Shown here one piece after another: positions 1-6,618 of a stretch of DNA of 17,386 nt. A model generated the notes under the pieces. It searched no databases and was not told the origin of the DNA. It was given only the letters and a program-made list of their open reading frames with translations. The translations under genes and the position numbers were made by a program. Origin of the DNA: Methylotenera_A sp036675645 (GTDB lineage Bacteria > Pseudomonadota > Gammaproteobacteria > Burkholderiales > Methylophilaceae); assembly GCA_036675645.1 (NCBI GenBank), contig JAKFEP010000196.1, positions 1 to 17,386 of the forward strand. Reading direction: 5' to 3'. Within the stretch, counting starts at the first letter, position 1. Every line of letters begins with the position of its first letter.

Positions 1-337
1 CAGCGATGGCGACACCAGCGCTAACAATACAAACACTTGGCTGAGCGGCTTGGCGTTAAATGATGAGCCCACAGAACATGATGCAATGCTGTGGGTAAAT
101 AGCTTTAGTCCAGAAAAGGCACCTCCAGAAACAGATAAGCCATTGATTGTGATTGGTAATTCCAACACCAAATGCCAAGCAGACGTATTTATTCCCATTG
201 CCACGCCTGGCTTAGATTGCAGCGGCACCTTATTCAGGGTGGATTCATCGGTGGTTTTGCCGCTAAAAAAAGTGCGTGAGGATAACTTACCAACATTGGC
301 TGAAGTGCTCTGCCAACTTGAAGAGCGGCTCAAATGA
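1..337 (+). CDS. fhcB: Formyltransferase/hydrolase complex subunit B, C-terminal part (partial at 5' edge)
   Basis: The reading frame is open from base 2 of the window, so this is the last 111 codons of a gene that begins outside; a TTG at position 50 is internal and not a start. The end contains segments such as IGNSNTKCQADVFIPIATPG and LFRVDSSVVLPL, which resemble the C-terminus of FhcB and of FmdB/FwdB, the molybdenum/tungsten subunit of formylmethanofuran dehydrogenase. In methylotrophs FhcB is a structural homologue that does not perform the redox reaction of the archaeal enzyme; it belongs to the cytoplasmic Fhc complex that turns formyl-H4MPT into formate. The stop overlaps the fhcA start by 4 bases, so the two are translationally coupled. 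The identity rests on both the sequence and the fhcB-A-D-C order. The cofactor-site residues lie upstream and cannot be judged here. Confidence 0.9.
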   Translation, partial: SDGDTSANNTNTWLSGLALNDEPTEHDAMLWVNSFSPEKAPPETDKPLIVIGNSNTKCQADVFIPIATPGLDCSGTLFRVDSSVVLPLKKVREDNLPTLAEVLCQLEERLK

Positions 338-2028
338 TTACCTTATTAAAAAATGGTAAATTGTACGATCCTGCGCACAGTAAAAATGGCGTAGTAGAGG
401 ATATTTACATCCGTGATGGGCGTATTACCTCTAAACCCAGCCAAACTGAAAAAATTAATCAAACCTATGATTTAACTGGAAAAATTGTGATGGCTGGCGC
501 GATTGATATGCATAGCCATATTGGCGGTGGCAAAGTGAATATTGCGCGCATGATGTTGCCAGAGTTTCAAGAAACTAAAAATTACAGTGAACCCGAAGCC
601 CATATTTGCACGCCGAATTGCAGCCATATGGCCACACCTAATACTAGCGATACTGGGTTTAGATACATTGAAATGGGTTACACCGCCGCATTTGAACCTG
701 CCATTTTGCCGATTAACGCGCGCCAAGCCCATCTGGAGATGGCTGACACGCCGATGATAGACAAAGGCGGCTATGCCATGCTGGGCAATGATGATTACTT
801 TTTACGATTACTGAGTCAAAAAGCAGACCAAAAAGTAATCAATAACTACGTCGCATGGACGCTACACGCGACCCAAGCCATCGGCATTAAAGTAGTGAAC
901 CCAGGTGGTATTTCAGCGTTTAAGTTTAACCAGCGCAGGTTAGATTTGGATGAACATAATGTGCATTATCAGGTCACGCCACGCGATATTTTAAAAAGTC
1001 TAAGTCGCGCGGTACATGACTTAGGCATCGCCAAGCCGCTGCACGTGCATTGCAACAACTTGGGCGCCGCGGGCAACTTTCAAACCACGCTCGACACCAT
1101 GGGCGCCTCAGATGGCGTGCCGATGCACCTAACGCATATCCAGTTCCACAGCTACGGCACAGAAGGTGATAAGAAATTTTCATCTGCTGCTGCGCAAATC
1201 TCAGAGGCGCTGAATAAAAACCAGCACATTACTGCGGATGTGGGGCAAATCCTGTTCGGTCAAACGGTGACCGCATCGGGTGACAGCATGATGCAGCACT
1301 TAAATGCAAAGCATGCCAACCCCAAAAAATCGGTAATTATGGATATTGAATGTGATGGGGGTTGTGGTGTGGTGCCATTTAAATATCGCGACCAAAACTA
1401 CGTCAACGCGCTGCAGTGGGCGATTGGCTTAGAGATTTTTCTGACCGTTGAAGATCCATGGCGTATTTTCTTGACTACAGACCACCCCAATGGCGCGCCA
1501 TTTACTAGTTATCCGCACTTGATTCGTTTGTTGATGGATAAGAGCTTTAGAAATGAAGCCTTCCTAAAATTAAACCTAGACGCGCAAGCCATGAGCAATC
1601 TTACCTCTTTGAATCGCGAGTATAGCTTGTATGAAATTGCCATCATGACACGCGCAGGTGCAGCCAAATTAATCGGTTTATACGACCGTGGCCATTTAGG
1701 TGTTGGTGCAGCAGCGGATATTACAATTTACACTGACCAACCCGATCGCGAAGCCATGTTTGCCAAACCTGATTATGTATTTAAAGATGGTGAACTAGTG
1801 GTAAAGAATGGCAAGGTTGTGAAAGTGGTATGGGGTAAAACGCATACCGCAAAACCTGCGTTTGATTTGGGCGTTGAACAAGGTCTAAAAGCTTATTTTG
1901 ACCAATACCATACGATTCAATTAGATAACTTCAAGATTTCTAATGATGAAATTGCTGAAGATGGTCGTGGACAAGTCATCAACCAGAGCAGCGTCATTAC
2001 AAACAGCAAGGTCAAGTATGATTATTAA
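334..2028 (+). CDS. fhcA: Formyltransferase/hydrolase complex subunit A (formyl-methylofuran hydrolase)
   Basis: This 564-residue amidohydrolase-superfamily protein is the hydrolytic subunit of Fhc. In the known complex it cleaves formyl-methylofuran to formate, the last step of H4MPT-linked formaldehyde oxidation in the cytoplasm. Visible metal-site candidates are His60 and His62 (DMHSHIGG), Lys186 in GIKVVNPGG (the position of the carboxylated lysine in FmdA/FwdA), His239 in PLHVHCNN, His268 in MHLTHIQ, and Asp383 in TTDHPNGAPF. That is a complete set for a binuclear-metal amidohydrolase, so the protein looks active. Length matches the family. The ATG at 334 overlaps the fhcB stop (ATGA), and the 3' end overlaps fhcD by 11 bases. 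The start is fixed by the overlap and by the N-terminal beta segment MITLLKNGKLYDP, typical of the family. The role of individual residues is taken from family knowledge. Confidence 0.96.
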   Translation: MITLLKNGKLYDPAHSKNGVVEDIYIRDGRITSKPSQTEKINQTYDLTGKIVMAGAIDMHSHIGGGKVNIARMMLPEFQETKNYSEPEAHICTPNCSHMATPNTSDTGFRYIEMGYTAAFEPAILPINARQAHLEMADTPMIDKGGYAMLGNDDYFLRLLSQKADQKVINNYVAWTLHATQAIGIKVVNPGGISAFKFNQRRLDLDEHNVHYQVTPRDILKSLSRAVHDLGIAKPLHVHCNNLGAAGNFQTTLDTMGASDGVPMHLTHIQFHSYGTEGDKKFSSAAAQISEALNKNQHITADVGQILFGQTVTASGDSMMQHLNAKHANPKKSVIMDIECDGGCGVVPFKYRDQNYVNALQWAIGLEIFLTVEDPWRIFLTTDHPNGAPFTSYPHLIRLLMDKSFRNEAFLKLNLDAQAMSNLTSLNREYSLYEIAIMTRAGAAKLIGLYDRGHLGVGAAADITIYTDQPDREAMFAKPDYVFKDGELVVKNGKVVKVVWGKTHTAKPAFDLGVEQGLKAYFDQYHTIQLDNFKISNDEIAEDGRGQVINQSSVITNSKVKYDY

Positions 2029-2926
2029 CGGTATACAAATTGACGACACCTTCGCTGAAGCATTTAATATGCGGGGCACGCGCGTGATTATCACCGCGCA
2101 AAATCATAAGTGGGCATATCACGCTGCCAATGCTATGACAGGCTTTGCCACCAGCGTCATTGGCTGTGGTGTAGAAGCTGGGATTGAACGGGAGCTGTCT
2201 GCCGACGAAACACCCGATGGCAGACCTGGTATCAGTGTGCTGATGTTCGCCATGGGTAGCAAAGTGCTGATGCAGCAACTAGAAACTCGCATGGGGCAAT
2301 GCATCCTCACCTGCCCGACTGCCGCCGCGTTTGCTGGCATACAGTCTGAAGACCAGATTAATTTGGGTAAGCATTTGCGCTATTTTGGCGATGGCTACCA
2401 GACATCTAAGCTGATAAATGGCCTACGTTACTGGCGTATTCCAGTGATGGATGGCGAGTTTTTAGTACAGGAAACAACAGGTATGGTGCGCGCCATTGGC
2501 GGCGGTAATTTTTTAATTCTCGCCACCAGCCAAGCCAGCGCGCTACATGCAGCAGAAACCGCCATTGAGGCCATGAAACAAGTGCAGAATGTGATTATGC
2601 CATTCCCTGGTGGCGTTGTGCGTAGCGGCTCCAAAGTGGGCAGTAAGTACCCGAGCATGTTTGCTTCCACAAATGATGCGTTTTGCCCCACACTCAAAGG
2701 TCTAGTTAATTCTGAGTTAAGCGACGATATTGAAAGCGTGATGGAAATTGTGATTGATGGACTGAGCTTTGATGACATTGCAAAATCCATGAAAGTCGGC
2801 ATTGAAGCGATTTGTGCTTTAGGTGCAGCAAGTGGTGTGAAACGTATTTCTGCAGGCAATTATGGTGGCAAGCTGGGGCCACATCACTTTAAATTGCATG
2901 AGATTCTAGGTGAGAAATCAGCATGA
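2018..2926 (+). CDS. fhcD: Formylmethanofuran:tetrahydromethanopterin formyltransferase (Fhc subunit D)
   Basis: FhcD (Ftr) transfers the formyl group between N5-formyl-H4MPT and methylofuran, in methylotrophs in the direction of methylofuran. The product is 302 residues when started at the ATG at 2018, the usual Ftr length, and begins MIINGIQIDDTFAEAFNM, the expected Ftr N-terminus. An in-frame ATG at 1943 would add 25 residues read from inside fhcA and is unlikely to be used. Conserved Ftr-like stretches include FNMRGTRVIITAQN near the start, ATSVIGCGVEAGIER, QCILTCPTAAAFAG, and the glycine-rich GVKRISAGNYGGKLGPHHF at the C-terminus. The gene overlaps fhcA by 11 bases upstream and fhcC by 4 bases downstream (ATGA), consistent with balanced production of the subunits. 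An AAGG stretch inside the end of fhcA may serve as ribosome binding site. Confidence 0.96.
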   Translation: MIINGIQIDDTFAEAFNMRGTRVIITAQNHKWAYHAANAMTGFATSVIGCGVEAGIERELSADETPDGRPGISVLMFAMGSKVLMQQLETRMGQCILTCPTAAAFAGIQSEDQINLGKHLRYFGDGYQTSKLINGLRYWRIPVMDGEFLVQETTGMVRAIGGGNFLILATSQASALHAAETAIEAMKQVQNVIMPFPGGVVRSGSKVGSKYPSMFASTNDAFCPTLKGLVNSELSDDIESVMEIVIDGLSFDDIAKSMKVGIEAICALGAASGVKRISAGNYGGKLGPHHFKLHEILGEKSA

Positions 2927-3600
2927 TGCCGCTCACTTTTACCTTTAAAAAAATCCCATCTTTTAAAGTAGATTGCCGCAAGCTAACGCCTGATAAATTA
3001 AAAAATTTAAACGCCAAACAAATACTAGAAATTACTTTAAATAATACATTTAAAGTTATTGATTTATTTGATATTAATGGTGATAATTTTGAACAAATTG
3101 TGTTTGAAAATAGTAACGCCCAGCTTGACCATATTGGGCACCAAATGTCGCGTGGCAGCATCACCATTGAAGGCGATTGTGGTGATTTTTTAGGGGCCAA
3201 TATGCGCGGTGGTTCTATTATTTGTCATGGGAATGCTGGTGATAGAGTTGGCGACCAAATGCGCCGGGGTATGATTCTAATTGATGGTAATGCTGGCACT
3301 TATTGTGGCAGCCGCATGCTGGCAGGCACCATTGGCGTGTTTGGCAACGCTGGTAATTATGTTGGTTTTGGCATGAAGCGCGGCACGATTTTGCTGACCA
3401 AAACACCTACTCTGCATGCAACCATACAAGATTGTGGCACGCATACCTTGCCATTTTTAGCTTTGCTTTTTAAATCATTTCAGGCATTTTCTACCCCATT
3501 TAACCTAATTAAAAGTCTGCGCGTACAACGTTATGCTGGTGATTTAGCCTGCAACGGCAATGGTGAAATACTGATTTGCAATACAGACATTTCTGCTTAA
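2923..3600 (+). CDS. fhcC: Formyltransferase/hydrolase complex subunit C
   Basis: The 225-residue product has a central region (about residues 65-160) built from repeated segments of roughly 19 residues with a G-x-x-G pattern, such as GANMRGGSIICHGNAGDRVG and GSRMLAGTIGVFGNAGNYVG. This is the right-handed beta-helix shared by FmdC/FwdC and the C-terminal domain of the glutamate synthase large subunit. In Fhc it is the structural subunit C; it has no recognised catalytic motif of its own. The start at 2923 forms an ATGA overlap with the fhcD stop; a second ATG at 2926 is equally possible and changes one residue. This is the last gene of the fhcBADC unit. The strongly AT-rich codons near its 5' end (AAA, TTA, AAT) differ a little from fhcA. 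No convincing terminator follows. Confidence 0.93.
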   Translation: MMPLTFTFKKIPSFKVDCRKLTPDKLKNLNAKQILEITLNNTFKVIDLFDINGDNFEQIVFENSNAQLDHIGHQMSRGSITIEGDCGDFLGANMRGGSIICHGNAGDRVGDQMRRGMILIDGNAGTYCGSRMLAGTIGVFGNAGNYVGFGMKRGTILLTKTPTLHATIQDCGTHTLPFLALLFKSFQAFSTPFNLIKSLRVQRYAGDLACNGNGEILICNTDISA

Positions 3601-3648
3601 TTATGGTCGGTGTTAAAATATCGCTTTAGCGTTTTTCAAGTAATTATC

Positions 3649-4578
3649 ATGAAGTTTTTAACCGCAGCCCTGTATAAATTTGTCGCCTTGCCTAATTACG
3701 CTGATCTCCAGCCCATTATCCATTCGGCCTGCGTATCACACAAAATAAAGGGTACCATTTTGTTAGCTGCTGAAGGCATTAATGGCACCATCGCCGGCTT
3801 GCCGGATAACATTCACCCTGTACTTGAATTTTTGCGCACTGATGCTGCATTTGAGGGCAAATTTTCCACTCTGGAACACAAAGAATCTTATGCCGACGAG
3901 CACCCGTTTTACCGGATGAAGGTGAAACTGAAAAAAGAAATCGTCACCATGGGCGTGCCCAGTGTAAACCCCAATAACACGGTGGGCACCTACGTAAAGC
4001 CCGAGGACTGGAACGCGCTGATTGCCGACCCGGATGTGATGGTGCTGGATACCCGCAACGATTATGAGGTGCACATAGGCACCTTTAAGGGCGCAGTTAA
4101 CCCTGAAACCACTACATTTCGCGAGTTTCCCGAATACGTCGCGCATAACCTAGATAAAACCAAACACAAAAAGGTCGCCATGTTTTGCACTGGTGGCATC
4201 CGCTGTGAAAAAGCCAGTAGCTATATGCTAGAACAAGGTTTTGAAGAGGTATATCACTTGCAAGGCGGCATTTTAAAGTACTTAGAAACTGTGCCAGAAG
4301 AACAAAGCTTGTGGCAAGGTGAATGCTTTGTATTTGATCAGCGCGTCGCGGTAAAGCATGGGTTAGAAGTGGGCGAATTTGACCAATGCTACGCATGCCG
4401 AATGCCGCTTTCACCAAAAGAGCTGAAATCCCCGCTATACACTGCTGGTATTAGTTGCCCGCATTGCTATGACTCACTCACCGAAGAAAAGAAAAAAAGC
4501 CTCACAGAGCGCCAAAAACAGGTGATTTTGGCCAAACAACGCGGTGAATCCCACATCGGTGAAAAGCAAAAAAATTAA
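3649..4578 (+). CDS. trhO: tRNA uridine(34) hydroxylase, rhodanese-like (TrhO/YceA family)
   Basis: TrhO carries out oxygen-dependent hydroxylation of U34 in tRNA, giving 5-hydroxyuridine, the first step toward cmo5U/mcmo5U. The 309-residue protein has the family layout: an N-terminal domain (AALYKFVALPNY, then GTILLAAEGINGTIAG), a rhodanese domain (about 110-215) with the cysteine loop CTGGIRCEKAS and putative active Cys180, and a C-terminal region with two Cys pairs (247/250 and 270/273), probably metal-binding. An in-frame GTG at 3610 would add 13 residues; I prefer the ATG at 3649 because MKFLTAALYKF starts at the usual family N-terminus. The gene lies 48 bases after fhcC on the same strand and may be read through from the fhc operon, but nothing links it functionally to formaldehyde oxidation. 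Confidence 0.93.
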   Translation: MKFLTAALYKFVALPNYADLQPIIHSACVSHKIKGTILLAAEGINGTIAGLPDNIHPVLEFLRTDAAFEGKFSTLEHKESYADEHPFYRMKVKLKKEIVTMGVPSVNPNNTVGTYVKPEDWNALIADPDVMVLDTRNDYEVHIGTFKGAVNPETTTFREFPEYVAHNLDKTKHKKVAMFCTGGIRCEKASSYMLEQGFEEVYHLQGGILKYLETVPEEQSLWQGECFVFDQRVAVKHGLEVGEFDQCYACRMPLSPKELKSPLYTAGISCPHCYDSLTEEKKKSLTERQKQVILAKQRGESHIGEKQKN

Positions 4579-4664
4579 CCAAGCCATATTCAAATTAATA
4601 CCCTGCATTAAATCAATTTGGGGTAATTTCTAAACTAATCCATGCGTGCAAGGTCGCATAGAGC

Positions 4665-5525
4665 ATGCGCTTAGCCAAACACCTGCTCATTCTTTTAGTT
4701 TGCAGTTTAATTATTAGCTGTAGCTTAGTAAAAACCACTTACAACAATGCGCCAGCATTAGTCATTTGGTGGCTGGACAATTACTTTAATTTCACCCCAG
4801 CACAAAATTTAGTCCTCAAACCGGCTTTAGAACGCCTGCATCATTGGCATCGCCAACACCAACTGCCCCACTATGTAACACTGTTGCAAGAAGCACAAAC
4901 CAGCTTAGCAAGCGAATCATTAACCGCTGACGATGCTTGTAAGCAATTAAATACAATCAAGTTAAGCATGTACACGCTGCAAACTGAATCCATTCCGATT
5001 ATTGTTGAAATGGCACCATTGCTCAGCGAGGCACAACTGACGCGCTTTCAGAAAAAGCTAGATGAGCGCAGTGAAAAATGGAAATCGGATTGGTGGCAAG
5101 AAACAAAAGAAGAGCAATTAGCCCTTAGGCTTGAAAAGACAGAAGACTTTGCCAAAAAAGTATATGGCGATTTAGACGAGGCACAACTCAACCTATTAAA
5201 ACAACGCGTTGCACAAGCCAACATTAAACCTGAGATTCGCTATAAAGAAATATTGCGCCGCAACCAGGATGCCTATCAAATTGTAAGCGAGTTGAAAAAT
5301 CAATCCTTGAGCCTCGACGAAAAGTCGCAACTGGTAAAAGCAGGCTTCGATCGCATCCGCAACAGCCCTAATCAAGCTTATCAAGCCCATGCTGACGCAC
5401 AGACTCAGCATACCTGCCAAACCATTGCGGATTTGCATGCGAGCACCAGCGGACAACAGAAACTACACGCTAAAAACTGGCTAAACGATTACCTCGTACA
5501 GTTGGCTGCTTTGCAAGCAAAATAA
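4665..5525 (+). CDS. DUF6279 family lipoprotein
   Basis: This is a 286-residue predicted outer-envelope lipoprotein. The N-terminus is a type II signal peptide: basic start, hydrophobic run, then a lipobox ending IIS-Cys19. The mature part is almost wholly helical, rich in Gln, Lys and Leu, with aromatic clusters (PALVIWWLDNYFNF; LHHWHRQHQLPHY), matching my recollection of proteobacterial DUF6279 proteins. No function is known for the family and no catalytic motif is visible. The ATG at 4665 is chosen because it places the lipobox correctly. An 86-base gap with no clear terminator separates it from trhO. Its last 96 bases have a decayed copy about 970 bases downstream (6400-6495). The DUF assignment is from recognition of the sequence and is reasonably but not completely certain. 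Confidence 0.8.
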   Translation: MRLAKHLLILLVCSLIISCSLVKTTYNNAPALVIWWLDNYFNFTPAQNLVLKPALERLHHWHRQHQLPHYVTLLQEAQTSLASESLTADDACKQLNTIKLSMYTLQTESIPIIVEMAPLLSEAQLTRFQKKLDERSEKWKSDWWQETKEEQLALRLEKTEDFAKKVYGDLDEAQLNLLKQRVAQANIKPEIRYKEILRRNQDAYQIVSELKNQSLSLDEKSQLVKAGFDRIRNSPNQAYQAHADAQTQHTCQTIADLHASTSGQQKLHAKNWLNDYLVQLAALQAK

Positions 5526-5666
5526 TTTACTCTAAAGCCATTAAAAACTGAAAGTTGCTTTTGTATGCATATGCGTGACAACGCACAGAACATTTTTTTA
5601 AAACTTTTAATAATTACCTTTCTCAAATAATTAAGAATGCCTTTTTCAATTTATTAGGAGCGCGCC

Positions 5667-5843
5667 ATGCAACAGCGAGTTAACGATATATTTAATCACA
5701 TTGTGAATAAAGGTCTGATCATCAGCAAATTTAGAGGGAATGATCAAGCAATGCGGATGATGATTCAGGCAGGATTGCCAAGATCTGTTATTACGAGAGT
5801 TTTATCAACATCGCAAAACATGAGAAGTTCTGACTGGCACTAA
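5667..5843 (+). CDS. Small hypothetical protein (58 aa), strong ribosome binding site
   Basis: The ORF runs from ATG 5667 to TAA 5843. It is preceded by TTAGGAG at 5654-5660, one of the best Shine-Dalgarno sequences in the window, six bases before the start, which argues that it is translated. The product is basic and soluble-looking. Residues about 27-47 (QAMRMMIQAGLPRSVITRVL and neighbours) read as helix, glycine turn, helix, like a small helix-turn-helix, though too short to assign a family. I do not recognise the protein. It lies between the DUF6279 lipoprotein gene and the zinc-ribbon gene on the same strand, in AT-rich DNA, within the segment bracketed by the duplicated DUF6279 3' end. 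It could be a small DNA-binding or accessory protein, or a degraded fragment of a longer one. Confidence 0.6.
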   Translation: MQQRVNDIFNHIVNKGLIISKFRGNDQAMRMMIQAGLPRSVITRVLSTSQNMRSSDWH

Positions 5844-5895
5844 TTACCTAGAATGTTGAATCAGGAAATTTTCTAACCTGAATCCCGTCGCTTAA

Positions 5896-5943
5896 GACAC
5901 TAAAATGCAATCTATGCATGGTGTCGATTGTATATGTGTATAC
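5896..5943 (+). other. Two adjacent inverted repeats ahead of the zinc-ribbon gene
   Basis: GACAC (5896-5900) and ATGCA (5905-5909) pair with TGCAT (5915-5919) and GTGTC (5921-5925), giving a two-part stem with an uneven internal loop. Immediately after, GTATA (5930-5934) and TATAC (5939-5943) form a second short palindrome around TGTG. Both lie in the 5' region of the gene that starts at 5980. They may be an operator or leader structure, but each stem is short and AT-rich and could be chance. Confidence 0.3.
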
Positions 5944-5979
5944 TGACTAAGATGTTATAACTCTGAGGGGGGATTAATT

Positions 5980-6327
5980 ATGAAATTTTGCCTAAATTGT
6001 CAGAAAAGCGTTGAAAGCAAATCAGTCTATCACGGCAACATTTGGCTGGAGCTGAGTATCTGGGTCATCGCGCTACTCGCCAGCGTTTTTGCACAATTCT
6101 ACGTAATCATTTTCTTTGCAGCCGCTTATAGCATCTATCGTCAACTGACCGTCAAAAGAGTGTGTGCAATTTGTGCGCAATCTCACCTAGTCAACGAAGA
6201 TAATCCATCAGCTTTAAAAGCCGACAATACAAAAAATTGCCCATTCTGTGCTGAACCAATACAGCAAGAGGCGATAAAATGTAAACATTGCGGCGCGGAT
6301 TTGCCTGTAGTCCCAAACGTCAGTTAA
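5980..6327 (+). CDS. Small membrane protein with zinc-ribbon ends
   Basis: The 115-residue product has Cys4/Cys7 (FCLNCQK) at the N-terminus, a hydrophobic region at about 21-53 that could form one or two membrane passes, Cys62/Cys65 (RVCAICAQ), and a C-terminal ribbon with Cys87/Cys90 and Cys101/Cys104 (CPFCAEPIQQ followed by KCKHCGADL). The last part matches the widespread bacterial zinc-ribbon motif often found at the end of small membrane proteins. The first two Cys pairs could join into a second zinc site across the hydrophobic hairpin, which would place both ribbons on the cytoplasmic face; this is inference. A long purine run, GAGGGGGG, precedes the ATG and is a clear ribosome binding site. 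Role unknown; such ribbons commonly mediate nucleic-acid or protein contacts. It stands alone between two AT-rich non-coding stretches. Confidence 0.75.
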   Translation: MKFCLNCQKSVESKSVYHGNIWLELSIWVIALLASVFAQFYVIIFFAAAYSIYRQLTVKRVCAICAQSHLVNEDNPSALKADNTKNCPFCAEPIQQEAIKCKHCGADLPVVPNVS

Positions 6328-6335
6328 TAATTCAA

Positions 6336-6381
6336 TAGTCTCATATTGAGACTAAAGTGCAGCATTACATATATGCACTTT
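6336..6381. other. Tandem perfect hairpins after the zinc-ribbon gene
   Basis: TAGTCTCA (6336-6343) and TGAGACTA (6347-6354) form a perfect 8-base stem around a 3-base loop. AAAGTGCA (6354-6361) and TGCACTTT (6374-6381) form a second perfect 8-base stem around a 12-base loop; the two share one base, so they abut. They lie 9 bases after the zinc-ribbon stop. The second could act as a weak terminator (it ends CTTTCT), but neither has a true T-run. Function is uncertain. Confidence 0.5.
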
Positions 6382-6399
6382 CTAGTTCTAGGGGCGCTA

Positions 6400-6495
6400 G
6401 ATTTGCACGCGAGTACCAACGTACAGCTGAAACTAACGCTAAAAGCTGGCTAAATGATTACCTCCATACAATTGACTGCTTTGCAAGTAAAATAG
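6400..6495 (+). pseudogene. Decayed partial copy of the DUF6279 lipoprotein gene 3' end
   Basis: These 96 bases align along their whole length with 5430-5525, the last 31 codons and stop of the lipoprotein gene. By hand I count 13 substitutions, mostly transitions, and two compensating one-base indels: a lost base after AAACTA and a gained base after ACCTC. The frame is therefore shifted in the middle; KSWLNDYL can be read at 6441-6464 in the shifted frame, matching KNWLNDYL in the intact gene. Similarity stops sharply at 6399 and soon after the stop codon. No start or ribosome binding site belongs to it. It is a remnant of either a tandem paralogue or a segmental duplication, and it is not translated as a useful protein. 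Confidence 0.85.
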
Positions 6496-6529
6496 GTTTA
6501 AGATAGTGCTTCTCACTCAGGAGAGCATC

Positions 6530-6613
6530 GTGTCATTTATCTTTTGGAATATCGCTTTAATTATCAAAGCTTGTTGGCTCTCAAGACAGTTTGCGAAAAC
6601 GAGTAGATACTAA
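6530..6613 (+). CDS. Possible 27-aa leader or micro-protein ahead of the KAP NTPase gene
   Basis: A GTG at 6530 preceded by CAGGAG (AGGAG at 6519-6523, six-base spacer) opens a frame of 27 codons ending at TAA 6611-6613, five bases before the ATG of the KAP gene. The peptide starts MSFIFWNIALIIKACW, hydrophobic, and ends basic (SRQFAKTSRY), so it could be a single-pass micro-protein. The KAP gene itself has no visible Shine-Dalgarno before its ATG, so ribosomes ending here may restart there. Against this, a 27-codon frame can arise by chance and the start is GTG. I do not recognise the peptide. Confidence 0.35.
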   Translation: MSFIFWNIALIIKACWLSRQFAKTSRY

Positions 6614-6618
6614 ATTTT

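Noticed and set aside
3618..3640. Possible terminator CGCTTTAGCG plus T-run after fhcC
   Set aside because: The stem is only three or four bases, too weak to support.
3610..3648. Longer trhO start at GTG 3610
   Set aside because: The added 13 residues do not look like the family N-terminus, and the ATG at 3649 begins at the expected position.
4585..4635. Imperfect inverted repeat AAATTA...CCC / GGGGTAATTT between trhO and the lipoprotein gene
   Set aside because: It needs a three-base bulge and has no T-run; likely chance in AT-rich DNA.
5854..5885. Near-palindrome AATCAGG / CCTGAAT before the zinc-ribbon gene
   Set aside because: It contains a central mismatch and no T-run follows, so I do not call it a terminator.
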